From: an uncultured Eggerthellaceae bacterium
GTDB lineage: Bacteria; Actinomycetota; Coriobacteriia; Coriobacteriales; Eggerthellaceae
DNA length: 20,899 bases
Direction: 5' to 3'
NCBI GenBank assembly: GCA_934623455.1
Contig: CAKTVK010000029.1
Span: 1 to 20,899, forward strand
Shown piece after piece: positions 14,536 through 20,899 of the stretch. Position 1 is the first letter of the stretch. The number at the start of each line of letters is the position of its first letter. Made by a program: the position numbers and the translations under genes. The notes beneath the pieces are model-generated. The model was given only the letters and a program-made list of their open reading frames with translations, did no database searches and was not told the origin of the DNA.

Positions 14536-17378
14536 AACCGCTTCGCTTGGAACTAGTAGCGTTTGGCGCATATGCGGAAAAATGCGTCATTGATTTCGAG
14601 AAGCTGCACAGTGGTCTGTTTTTGCTCACGGGTCCCACGGGATCAGGCAAAACGACGTTGTTCGATGCCATCAAATTCGCGCTTTATGGAGAGATGAGTG
14701 GGTCGGTGCGCGAGAGCAAGAGCGTACGCAGTGGATTTGCGACAGATGACCAGGTAACATACGTCGAGCTTGAATTCGAACACCAGGGCGCGCGGTATGT
14801 CATCCATCGTGCCCCGGGCGGTTATCGATGGCGCGGAAAGCAGAAAAACCGCGCGAATTTGGTTATGGCAAACGAGGAAGTTTGGCTGCAAAATGTTTCC
14901 ACCGGGGAATCGCTTGCGGGCAACGGACGCACTGCAACGGAGTACATCGTTGAGCTTTTGGGCATTTCTGCGAGCCAGTTCAGCCGTATTGTCATGATTG
15001 CGCAAGGTGAATTTGCATCGGTGCTTCATGCGAAGACAGAGGAACGCCGCGCGGCTTTTCGCAAGGTTTTTGGTACGGAGATGTACCAAAGCGTGCAAAA
15101 TGCGCTGCTCAGCCAAGAGCGCGAGCTAAAAAGCCGGCTGGAATACAGCAATACCGAGCTGCAGAGCATTTTGAGCAACGTGAATGTTCATAAAGACAGC
15201 CAGTACTTTGGTGTATGGCAAAACCTTCATGCCGACCGCGAGCATTGCGTGTACCGCTCGCGTGAGTATCGGGATCTGCTCACCAACGTGATTCAAGAAG
15301 AAAAAGAGCACAAGCTGGTTGGTGAAAGGCAGCTTGAGCAGGCTCAGACGGAACGCGAGCATATTGATCGTCTTATTGGCGAGCAGCAGCCGCTTGCCCA
15401 AGCGCAAAAGGCGTGCGCTGCTGCGCAAGATTGGCTTGCCAAAAATCGCGATGATTTTGAGAAAAAGGCTCATGAGCTGGATGAACTCGAAGCAAGAAAG
15501 CCGCAGCGCGATCAAGCGCGTGTGGAAATAGCCGACTTGGAAAAGCAGCTGCCACGCTATGATGAGTTGGAAGAAGCACGCCGCGCCGCTCAAAAGGCAA
15601 CAGAAGATCTGGCAAAAGCCGCATCGCTTCTGGAGCGCAATCGGCAATCCCAAGCGCAGGCGGATGCAGCACTTTCTTCCGCAACCGCTGAACGGGAACA
15701 GCTTCCTAACTGCGATGCGTTGCTAGAGCGCATTGAGGCGCAGCAGGTATCGTCTCAGGAGCGTTTGTCTGCGCTTGATTTGGCGGAAGGCAAATATAAG
15801 CAGGCGTGCGCGAAGGCGCGCGAAGCTAAAAAAGAGCAGGAGACGTACGAAGAGCGGCAGCGCCAAAGCAACCAGGCCGCTCAAGCATTCATCCAGGCGC
15901 AAAGTAGGTACAACGCCGAGATTGCAGGCGTTCTTGCCGCCGGTCTGGCAGAAGGCGCACCGTGTCCTGTTTGCGGTTCGTGTGAGCATCCTCACCTGGC
16001 ACAGCGTTCCGCCGGCGCTTCTTCCGCAGAAGAAGTCGAAGCCCTGAAAACGCAGGATGAAGCTGCCCGCGCCTGTGCCGCTACGGCGGCTCAGAACGCT
16101 CATGCTGCCCGCGCCCGTGCCGATGAAGCGCAAAAAGCGGCGTTGGAGGGCGCACAGCGTTGCGCGGCGGATGCGGCAGCAACCGCGCAGGAGTCATCGG
16201 TGGCAGAGCAGGACAAGCGCGCAGCGAGTGCCTTCGACTTCACTGGCATTCCCGCTGTTCTTGCGAGCTTGCACGGCCAGCTTGAAGAAAGCGCGCGCAG
16301 TTTGTCCGAGCAAAAAATGCAGGTCAATGCGCAGAAAGAACGCGCAGAAAAACTCGATGTGCTCATAGCGCAAACCACGCAGAAGCGCGCACAACTTGAA
16401 GATGCCGCAAAGCAGCTTGAGTCTGGGCAGACGGAAGCTAAAGTCCGTGCTGCTCAAACGCAGACGGAGCTTGAGGCCATTAAGCTTCCGTTCGCGCGCA
16501 AAGAAGACGCTCTGGCGCAGTATAAAGAACGCCGCGCGGCGCTCGAAAAGGAAGAGCGAGCGCTTGCTGATAAGCGTGCAGCTCTTGCGAAGATGAAAGA
16601 TGAGATTGCTCGCCAGGATGGCATTGTCTTGCAAAGCCAGTCCGTTTTGGCAGGTAAAACGGTGGTTGACTTAGCTGAGCTTGAGCAGCAAAAAGGCCAG
16701 ATTGTTGATAAGGTTGCACGCCATAATGAGTTCATTGGTAAGGTGCAAACCATGATTTCTGCCGCTGAACAGGCAATTCGCGATATTGATCGCATCATGG
16801 AAACGCGCAGCGCCGGTGAGGTGCGCTATAACGCGGTAAGCAATTTGTGCGATTATGCCACGGGCCGCACGCCCGGTGCGTTGGGGAAGGTCGATTTCGA
16901 GACGTACGTGCAAGGTGTGTATTTCGAGTTGGTGCTGCAAGCTGCCAACCAGCGCTTGCAGGTGCTCTCCGAAGGCCGTTATTCGTTGCGCCATCGTGAG
17001 GAGGCGTCGAACCGGCGCAGCCAGGCGGGCTTGGAGATGTTGGTGTTCGACCGCGACACAGGAAAGGAACGCGATGTGAAGTCGCTTTCTGGCGGCGAAA
17101 CGTTCCTCGCATCGCTTTCTATGGCGCTGGGCTTTTCGGACGTGATTCAAGCGCAGGCGGCGGGCGGTGTTTCAATTGACGCGATGTTCATTGATGAAGG
17201 TTTCGGCTCGCTTGATGAAGAAAAAGTTCAGAAAGCGCTTGAGGTGTTGGGTAAACTTGCTTCTGATGATAGGCTTATTGGCGTCATCAGCCACGTGGAT
17301 CAGCTGAAAGAAGCAATCGAGCGCCAGATTGTGGTGGAAAGCACGCCTTCGGGCAGCCGTGCCACGCTGCACTGCTAG
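14532..17378 (+). CDS. sbcC: Exonuclease SbcC, Rad50-like ATPase subunit
   Basis: A protein of 948 residues starting MKPLRLELVAFGAYAEK. The ATG at 14532 overlaps the sbcD stop (ATGA), and the GGGGGAGCG just before it is a good ribosome-binding site. Walker A is GPTGSGKT (34-41). Two long coiled-coil arms, rich in Glu, Lys, Gln and Ala, flank a zinc hook CPVC (C478, C481) near the middle. The C-terminal half-site has the ABC signature SLSGGE (851-856) and Walker B FIDEGFGSLDEE (D888, E889). SbcC dimerises through the hook, tethers DNA ends and gates the SbcD nuclease by ATP hydrolysis. Length and domain order are normal, so I expect a functional protein acting on the nucleoid. Confidence 0.97.
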   Translation: MKPLRLELVAFGAYAEKCVIDFEKLHSGLFLLTGPTGSGKTTLFDAIKFALYGEMSGSVRESKSVRSGFATDDQVTYVELEFEHQGARYVIHRAPGGYRWRGKQKNRANLVMANEEVWLQNVSTGESLAGNGRTATEYIVELLGISASQFSRIVMIAQGEFASVLHAKTEERRAAFRKVFGTEMYQSVQNALLSQERELKSRLEYSNTELQSILSNVNVHKDSQYFGVWQNLHADREHCVYRSREYRDLLTNVIQEEKEHKLVGERQLEQAQTEREHIDRLIGEQQPLAQAQKACAAAQDWLAKNRDDFEKKAHELDELEARKPQRDQARVEIADLEKQLPRYDELEEARRAAQKATEDLAKAASLLERNRQSQAQADAALSSATAEREQLPNCDALLERIEAQQVSSQERLSALDLAEGKYKQACAKAREAKKEQETYEERQRQSNQAAQAFIQAQSRYNAEIAGVLAAGLAEGAPCPVCGSCEHPHLAQRSAGASSAEEVEALKTQDEAARACAATAAQNAHAARARADEAQKAALEGAQRCAADAAATAQESSVAEQDKRAASAFDFTGIPAVLASLHGQLEESARSLSEQKMQVNAQKERAEKLDVLIAQTTQKRAQLEDAAKQLESGQTEAKVRAAQTQTELEAIKLPFARKEDALAQYKERRAALEKEERALADKRAALAKMKDEIARQDGIVLQSQSVLAGKTVVDLAELEQQKGQIVDKVARHNEFIGKVQTMISAAEQAIRDIDRIMETRSAGEVRYNAVSNLCDYATGRTPGALGKVDFETYVQGVYFELVLQAANQRLQVLSEGRYSLRHREEASNRRSQAGLEMLVFDRDTGKERDVKSLSGGETFLASLSMALGFSDVIQAQAAGGVSIDAMFIDEGFGSLDEEKVQKALEVLGKLASDDRLIGVISHVDQLKEAIERQIVVESTPSGSRATLHC

Positions 17379-17405
17379 AAATCGGCTTTGCTGCTTCGCG
17401 TGTAA

Positions 17406-17414
17406 TGCTATAAG
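17406..17414 (+). promoter_or_regulatory. Extended -10 promoter upstream of the small acidic protein gene
   Basis: TGCTATAAG fits the TGnTATAAT extended -10 consensus. Its start point would lie near 17421, about 12 bases before the next ATG. TTGCTG 15 bases upstream is a possible poor -35. Confidence 0.45.
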
Positions 17415-17432
17415 TGAAAAGAAGGTGCAAAC

Positions 17433-17612
17433 ATGGCCTTTCAAGATAAAAACACCAGTTCAGCCCCAAGAGAAACGAAGCCTGTGCCTAAGAATTTCTC
17501 TGACCCGAACCGCGAGTTCCTTCGTGCGGAAAACGAAGACGACGATGGCTACGACCCGTATTCGGATCGCAGAGAATGCACGCCGTTGTTTGAGCGCGAC
17601 CCCTGGGCGTAG
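17433..17612 (+). CDS. Small acidic hypothetical protein (59 residues)
   Basis: An ATG with a GAAGGTG ribosome-binding site opens a 59-codon frame ending in TAG at 17612. The product starts MAFQDKNTSSAPRETKPVPK and ends PLFERDPWA. It is hydrophilic, rich in Asp, Glu, Pro and Arg, with one cluster of acidic residues (ENEDDDGYDPYSD) and a single Cys. It has no membrane segment and probably little fixed structure. I recognise no family. Support comes from the ribosome-binding site, a promoter-like box just upstream, and codon usage like the neighbours. It lies between sbcC and the channel gene, with 35 bases to the latter, and may be co-transcribed with it. Confidence 0.6.
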   Translation: MAFQDKNTSSAPRETKPVPKNFSDPNREFLRAENEDDDGYDPYSDRRECTPLFERDPWA

Positions 17613-17647
17613 CTTCTTTGCGCTAACGAAGACGGAGTGTATGTACT

Positions 17648-18346
17648 GTGGAAGCCGCATTGACTATCCCGTTTTGGCTTGAGCTGATGGCGACCATTGC
17701 CGGTGCGCTTTCGGGCTCGATACATGCCGTAAAGCATAATTACGATTTCTTTGGCGTGGTGTGCCTTGCGTGCATTACGGGTCTTTCTGGCGGTATTGTG
17801 CGCGACATTTTGCTGCAAAATTACGGCATTTACGCCTTTCAGCATTGGGAGCTTATTGCCGCTTGCATGGTAAGCGCGGTGCCGGTGTTCTTCTTCGCGC
17901 GCCTTCTGGGCAAGCTTGACTTGCCTATGGATATCATGGACACCATCAGTATTGCGCTGTATGCCGTGATTGGCGCCGGAAAAGGCCTTATCGCCGGTTA
18001 TGGCATTCTTCCTGCGGCAATTCTGGGAACTATTACGGCAGTGGGTGGCGGATGCGCGCGCGATTTGGTGCTTTTACGTCCGCCGCGCATTTTCATCAGC
18101 GGCACGCTCTATGCATCGGCAACGTTTCTGGGAGCGCTTATCTATCTGGCGGCAAAGCAAGTGGACGTGCTTGCGGGTTATGCCGCCCTTATCGGCGTGG
18201 TTTCGATTATCGTTATGCGCTTTGTGAGCGTCTTTTTCAAGATTGAAACGCGTCCGGCACGCGATTATTCCGACAAGGTTGAGCACCTTGCCTCCCGTGC
18301 GAAAAACCACTGCGCAGGAGCGTTTAGGAAAGTGCGTCGCAAGTAA
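17648..18346 (+). CDS. TRIC-family (YadS/UPF0126) trimeric cation channel
   Basis: A protein of 232 residues from a GTG start at 17648, with ACGGAG about ten bases upstream. It has seven hydrophobic helices and the two-fold pseudo-repeat of the family, each half carrying the Gly-Gly-x-x-Arg-Asp motif: GLSGGIVRDILL (about residues 45-56) and TAVGGGCARDLVLL (about 128-141). Prokaryotic TRIC proteins form trimeric monovalent-cation channels in the cytoplasmic membrane. The C-terminal 35 residues are basic and cytoplasmic. A 6-bp hairpin without a T run (CGGTCG/CGACCG, 18360-18381) follows and may be a weak terminator. The gene is the last one before the composition shifts. Confidence 0.88.
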   Translation: MEAALTIPFWLELMATIAGALSGSIHAVKHNYDFFGVVCLACITGLSGGIVRDILLQNYGIYAFQHWELIAACMVSAVPVFFFARLLGKLDLPMDIMDTISIALYAVIGAGKGLIAGYGILPAAILGTITAVGGGCARDLVLLRPPRIFISGTLYASATFLGALIYLAAKQVDVLAGYAALIGVVSIIVMRFVSVFFKIETRPARDYSDKVEHLASRAKNHCAGAFRKVRRK

Positions 18347-18457
18347 TCGTTTCAGCAGACGGTCGCCAAGAGCAACGACCGCCTGGGCGCTGTCGGAGTA
18401 TTAAGTGACTTGATTGATGTTAACATGATAGACTGTCAACGAAAACGGGGCAGATTC

Positions 18458-18610
18458 ACGAAGCTCTCGGCCGACCCGGCCTCGGTCCGCATGGCCGCCG
18501 CCCACGGCTCCGAGCGGTACATGAAGAACGACAAGAGCCTGCCGTTCACGGAGCGCGGGCTGGGATTGCTGGAAGAGATAGAGTCATTGGAGGATCAGCG
18601 ATGGGCGTAG
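18458..18610 (+). pseudogene. C-terminal remnant of a second MoxR-type ATPase
   Basis: This frame encodes a stretch that matches the tail of the intact MoxR ATPase (its residues 483-529). By hand alignment 26 of 47 positions are identical, including TKLS.DP, GSE.YMK, KSL, T.RGL, LL.EI and SL. Nothing resembling the AAA+ core lies upstream, where the sequence becomes AT-richer and non-homologous near 18456. The remnant ends in a TAG at 18608-18610, overlapping the next LRR start by ten bases, just as the intact moxR abuts its LRR gene. Codon usage is GC-rich and clearly unlike the intact copy, so it came from a diverged relative and not from a recent local duplication. The open frame extends upstream to 18410, but those residues show no homology. 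Confidence 0.8.
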
Positions 18611-19794
18611 AGGATTTCGCAATCGAAAACGGCGTTTTAACGAAGTACAAGGGGGCAGGCGGGGATGTCGTCATCCCCGAGGGCGTCACCGAGATCGGCG
18701 AGGATGCCTTCCTCGGCTGCTCGTCCCTGGAATCGGTCTCCATCCCCGAGGGCGTGAGGGAAATCGGCGAGGACGCCTTCGCGTTCTGCAAGTCCCTGAA
18801 ATCGGTCACCATCCCCGAGGGCGTGAAGAAGATCGGCAGGGATGCCTTCCGCGGGTGCGGGTCCCTGAAGACGATTTCGACCCCCGGGAGCGTGGCCGAG
18901 ATCGGCGCGTCCGCCTTCCGCGACTGCTCGTCCCTGGAATCGGTCTCCATCCCCGAGGGCGTGAAGAAGATCGGCAGGGAGGCCTTCCGCTTCTGCGGGT
19001 CTCTGAAGACGATTTCGATCCCCGCAAGCGTGGCCGAGATCGGCGAGGCCGCATTTACCGGCTGCTCGGGCTTGAAGTTGTTCTCGGTTGCCGCAGGCAA
19101 TGCAAGGTATTCCGTTACGTCTGACGGGCGGTACCTTCTCGAAGGAGGTACGCTCCTTTCCTACTTTCCTCATGTGGACGGTGGCGGCGGGAGCTGTGAA
19201 ATTCCGGCATCCGTCACCGCAATCGGCGCGTCCGCCTTCTACGACTGCTCGTCCCTGAAATCGGTCGCCATCCCTGAGGGCGTCACCGAGATCGGCGCGT
19301 CCGCCTTCGAATCCTGCAGGTCTCTGGAATCTGTCACCATCCCCGAGGGCGCCACCGAGATCGGCAGGTATGCCTTCAGCGGGTGCTCATCCCTGGCGCG
19401 GGTCGTCGTTTTGGGCGAGGCTCTTCCGGAGGGGTTCGCCATCGGGCCGGATACCGCCCTGGTTTCGCCGCGCCTTTCCACCAACGCCGCCAAAGGGAAG
19501 AGGATCTCGAAGGCGTTGATCGCGGCCGGCCGCGTCATCTACGCGCTCGAGAACCCCGGTCACGAGTTGGACGACGCCACGCGCAAGTACATCCGCGCCC
19601 AGCTGCCGGGCGTCTGCGAGGCGCTGCGCTACGACGCTGCGGCGATTCTCTGGATAGCCGATAACGGCCTGGTTTCGGGAGCGGCTGCGGCCAAAGCCGC
19701 CACCGCCTGCGCCGAGAAGGGCCTGACCGAGGCGGCGGCGGCGCTCCTGGACGCATCTGCCGCCAGCAAGAAGAAAAGCAAGCTGGAGCTCTAG
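18601..19794 (+). CDS. Second cytoplasmic BspA-type leucine-rich repeat protein
   Basis: A protein of 397 residues starting MGVEDFAIENGVLTKYKG, with a GGAGG ribosome-binding site seven bases upstream. It has nine LRR units of 23 residues with the pattern EGVxEIGxxAFxxCSSLxSVxIP. Between units six and seven lies the usual family insertion, containing NARYSVTSDGRYLLEGGTLL. The C-terminal 90-100 residues are a non-repeat helical tail (DDATRKYIRAQLPG ... KSKLEL) homologous to the tail of the LRR protein at 6463. No signal peptide or anchor is present. Codons are markedly GC-rich compared with the rest of the window, and the gene follows a broken moxR, so it probably arrived with a transferred cassette. 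The frame is intact. Its expression without the lost upstream genes is uncertain. Confidence 0.85.
   Translation: MGVEDFAIENGVLTKYKGAGGDVVIPEGVTEIGEDAFLGCSSLESVSIPEGVREIGEDAFAFCKSLKSVTIPEGVKKIGRDAFRGCGSLKTISTPGSVAEIGASAFRDCSSLESVSIPEGVKKIGREAFRFCGSLKTISIPASVAEIGEAAFTGCSGLKLFSVAAGNARYSVTSDGRYLLEGGTLLSYFPHVDGGGGSCEIPASVTAIGASAFYDCSSLKSVAIPEGVTEIGASAFESCRSLESVTIPEGATEIGRYAFSGCSSLARVVVLGEALPEGFAIGPDTALVSPRLSTNAAKGKRISKALIAAGRVIYALENPGHELDDATRKYIRAQLPGVCEALRYDAAAILWIADNGLVSGAAAAKAATACAEKGLTEAAAALLDASAASKKKSKLEL
18817..19050 (+). repeat. 138-bp internal tandem duplication in the LRR gene
   Basis: The segment starting at 18817 (GAGGGCGTGAAGAAGATCGG) recurs at 18955 with few changes through about 19050. 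It spans two 23-residue repeats (units 3-4 and 5-6). The other units are much less alike at DNA level, so this looks like a recent unequal exchange. Confidence 0.7.
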
Positions 19795-19889
19795 CCTGGC
19801 GCGGGTCGTCGTTTTGGGCGAGGCTTTCCGAAGGGGTTCGCCATCGGGCTGTGTACCGCCCTGGTCTCGCCGCGCCTTTCCGCCAATGT
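19795..19889 (+). pseudogene. Broken partial copy of the LRR gene
   Basis: Immediately after the LRR stop codon, 95 bases repeat positions 19392-19487 of the LRR gene. By hand I count about seven substitutions and one missing base, which shifts the frame. It corresponds to the end of the last repeat and the start of the C-terminal tail. It stops at the junction with the IS3 fragment. It may be the leftover of a third LRR gene deleted by IS activity, or a donor cassette for gene conversion. Confidence 0.75.
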
Positions 19890-19998
19890 CCCCGGAGCCG
19901 CCCCGCGCGACCGCATGGAGTAGTAGGTCGAGCGCGCAACGCCGAGGATCTCGCATTGCGCCGATATCGGGTAGCGGTCGCGCGTCGGCCGCTATCAC
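19890..19998 (-). pseudogene. IS3 OrfB (DDE transposase) N-terminal fragment
   Basis: The reading frame would start at a GTG overlapping the orfA stop (GTGA). After about six residues one surplus base shifts it. In the other frame RYPISAQCEILGVARSTYYSM is clearly the start of an IS3 OrfB. The DDE catalytic core is absent, because the sequence ends at the LRR-fragment junction. Confidence 0.75.
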
Positions 19999-20306
19999 CG
20001 TCGCTTTCGTGCGAATATCGGCGCCGCTTGCTTTAAAACGTCGTCCTCCATGCGCAGCCTGCGGTTCTCGCGCTCCAGCTCGATTACCCGGTTCTGCTCG
20101 GGCGTGCGGTTGTCGGCGGCATGCGGCGATTCCGTGGCGTTGATCGACTTGACCAATCTGTCAGCGGCGCTCTTCGACGGGTCGTGCTCGCGCATCACGT
20201 CCGCCTTGGGCTTCCCCGCGTTTACGGGCTCGGTTATCTGCCGCTTGAACTCGTCGGTGAAATGCCCGGGGCGCTTCGGGTCCGCTATGGGCTCCTCCTG
20301 ACTCAT
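19995..20306 (-). CDS. IS3-family transposase OrfA
   Basis: A protein of 103 residues starting MSQEEPIADPKRPGHFTDEF, with a CAGGAGGAG-type site inside the first codons and no clear site before the ATG. It has the helix-turn-helix of IS3 OrfA (FKRQITEPVNAGKPKADVMREH ends in a degraded recognition helix, SKSAADRLVKS). A leucine-zipper-like C-terminus follows (RVIELERENRRLRMEDDVLKQA). Several helix residues look altered compared with active relatives (for example Pro in TEPVNAGK). In an intact IS, OrfA binds the terminal repeats and fuses to OrfB by frameshifting. Since OrfB is truncated, this is a remnant. Confidence 0.8.
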   Translation of the reverse strand: MSQEEPIADPKRPGHFTDEFKRQITEPVNAGKPKADVMREHDPSKSAADRLVKSINATESPHAADNRTPEQNRVIELERENRRLRMEDDVLKQAAPIFARKRR

Positions 20307-20380
20307 CCGGCCCTTACGAAACCGTCCAGCTTAGTATAGCCAATCCATGGACAATGTGCGCGCGGCAGATGCGCGCAGCG

Positions 20381-20416
20381 TTCAAGACATTCAAGACATT
20401 CAAGGCGTTCAAAGCA
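20381..20416. repeat. Four tandem 9-bp repeats (TTCAAGACA type)
   Basis: Units TTCAAGACA, TTCAAGACA, TTCAAGGCG and TTCAAAGCA follow directly on one another. The decay toward the right suggests replication slippage. Confidence 0.75.
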
Positions 20417-20462
20417 CCGAAAAGCCCACCCAAAGAGAGCGGTTGTTGGAAAAACGGGTGCA

Positions 20463-20661
20463 AATTCGGGCAAATCGACGATATTCGGTGGTTGAAGGGG
20501 CGTCGTTATTTCCAGGTGAAAACCAGCAGGCGCGGAGTTTTTTTCTGCATCGCTCTGACCAGGTGTTATTCGTTAGCTTATATGGGTGGGTGATTTGGGT
20601 CGTCGCGAAACGGCCTCGAATTCAAAATCTAACCACCGAATATCGTTGATTTGCCTGAATT
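20463..20661. repeat. 199-bp element bounded by 31-bp inverted repeats
   Basis: Positions 20463-20493 are the reverse complement of 20631-20661 with two mismatches. The 137-bp interior has no gene. The architecture (long terminal repeats, no coding content, intergenic) resembles the 2772-2938 element, but the repeat sequences are unrelated. It is possibly a MITE or the remnant of an inverted duplication. Confidence 0.75.
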
Positions 20662-20686
20662 CGGGGCCTGTTTTTCAACAAACACT

Positions 20687-20766
20687 CGGTGAATGCTTCT
20701 TCATGGCATGAATTTTCATGGTTGCGCGGTGGATGCTTCTTGGCGACGCGGGTTCTCACGGTTACG
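20687..20766. repeat. Diverged 40-bp tandem duplication
   Basis: Positions 20687-20726 and 20727-20766 align without gaps, 28 of 40 identical by hand. Shared blocks include CGGTG, ATGCTTCTT and the GGTT near the end. Most differences are transitions, and the second copy is more GC-rich. Confidence 0.6.
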
Positions 20767-20798
20767 AGGCGACCATCTAGGCCGGGTTGCGCAAATTG

Positions 20799-20827
20799 TT
20801 GACAAAAGGTGGGGTAATTTGTCCAAT
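20799..20827 (+). promoter_or_regulatory. Candidate promoter pointing out of the window
   Basis: A perfect -35 TTGACA (20799-20804) is followed after 17 bases by TCCAAT (20822-20827), four of six matches to the -10 consensus. No gene begins before the window ends. The hairpin at 20874 lies just downstream, so a short RNA or an attenuated leader is possible. Confidence 0.4.
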
Positions 20828-20873
20828 GTCATTAACTTAAGCGGATGGCATGTACGTTTGGCGAACGCTTAAC

Positions 20874-20897
20874 GGACCCGAGGTTTGCCTCGGGCCC
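20874..20897 (+). terminator. GC-rich terminator-like hairpin at the window edge
   Basis: GGACCCGAGG and CCTCGGGCCC form a 10-bp stem with one mismatch around a TTTG loop. The window ends two bases later, so the presence of a T run cannot be checked. Confidence 0.5.
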
Positions 20898-20899
20898 GA

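Larger units (their letters stand above)
19890..20328 (-). mobile_element. Truncated IS3-family insertion sequence
   Basis: Contains a complete-looking orfA, the first part of orfB, and on the outer side a probable terminal repeat reading TGGACGGTTTCGTAAGGG on the minus strand (20328 to 20311). The orfB end and the other terminus are missing where the element meets the LRR fragment at about 19889. The element cannot move by itself. Confidence 0.75.
20329..20899. other. Gene-free region at the window end
   Basis: No supportable gene is seen. A 100-codon frame at 20347-20649 has no family features, no ribosome-binding site and runs through a simple repeat. The stretch contains four 9-bp repeats (20381-20416), a 31-bp inverted repeat pair (20463-20661), a 40-bp tandem pair (20687-20766), a promoter-like site (20799-20827) and a terminator-like hairpin (20874-20897). 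Confidence 0.5.

Noticed and set aside
18410..18457. ATGTTAACAT palindrome and a minus-strand TTGACA (18439-18434 region) as a promoter
   Set aside because: The -10 at the matching distance is poor, and no minus-strand gene follows apart from the end of the convergent channel gene.
18546..19173. Repetitive minus-strand frames, and resemblance to a CRISPR-like periodic array
   Set aside because: The 69-bp periodicity is the DNA of 23-residue LRR units on the plus strand. There are no unique spacers between constant repeats.
20347..20649. 100-codon frame at the right end
   Set aside because: No ribosome-binding site or family resemblance. It crosses a 9-bp slippage repeat and one arm of an inverted repeat.

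Overview
The window looks like chromosomal DNA of a gut or oral actinobacterium of the class Coriobacteriia, probably order Eggerthellales. I infer this from the moderately GC-rich sequence, a Sel1-repeat protein, a DUF559-type nuclease-fold protein, signal-less BspA-type leucine-rich repeat (LRR) proteins, a huge secreted ricin-lectin/serine-hydrolase-like protein and a corrinoid-type methyltransferase. No rRNA or tRNA is present, so I do not name a genus.

Layout. The first 290 bases are the 5' end of a CstA-type transporter gene on the minus strand. Then, on the plus strand, come a Sel1-repeat protein (723-1571) and a DUF559-like nuclease-fold protein (1679-2659) that ends in an intrinsic terminator. 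A gene-free stretch with a perfect 27-bp inverted repeat (2772-2938) precedes a three-gene operon (3067-7743): a VWA-domain protein with a degenerate metallopeptidase motif, a MoxR-type AAA+ ATPase with a C-terminal extension, and a cytoplasmic LRR protein. A UroD/MtaA-type methyltransferase gene (7930-9015, minus) converges on it. Next on the minus strand is a 1198-residue secreted protein with about five ricin-like lectin units and a penicillin-recognizing hydrolase domain that has Cys at the usual Ser nucleophile position. Divergent from it is sbcD-sbcC (13315-17378), followed by a 59-residue acidic protein and a TRIC-family cation channel.

From about 18456 to 20330 the composition becomes clearly GC-richer. 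This patch holds a fragment of a second MoxR ATPase (only its C-terminal tail), a complete second LRR gene, a roughly 95-bp broken copy of part of that LRR gene, and a truncated IS3-family element. The remainder to 20899 is non-coding as far as I can see. It carries a 31-bp inverted repeat, a tandem 40-bp repeat and a promoter-like and a terminator-like site.

The main point of interest is that the MoxR-LRR gene pair occurs twice. It is complete at 4850-7743 (with a VWA partner) and decayed or transferred at 18458-19794. In both copies the MoxR tail abuts the LRR start, and both the MoxR tail and the LRR C-terminal tail are recognisably homologous between copies. That argues that LRR proteins without secretion signals are genuine partners of this MoxR/VWA machine. 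I regard this as a candidate undescribed MoxR-VWA-LRR system. Its function is unknown; a conflict, quality-control or chaperone role is only inference.
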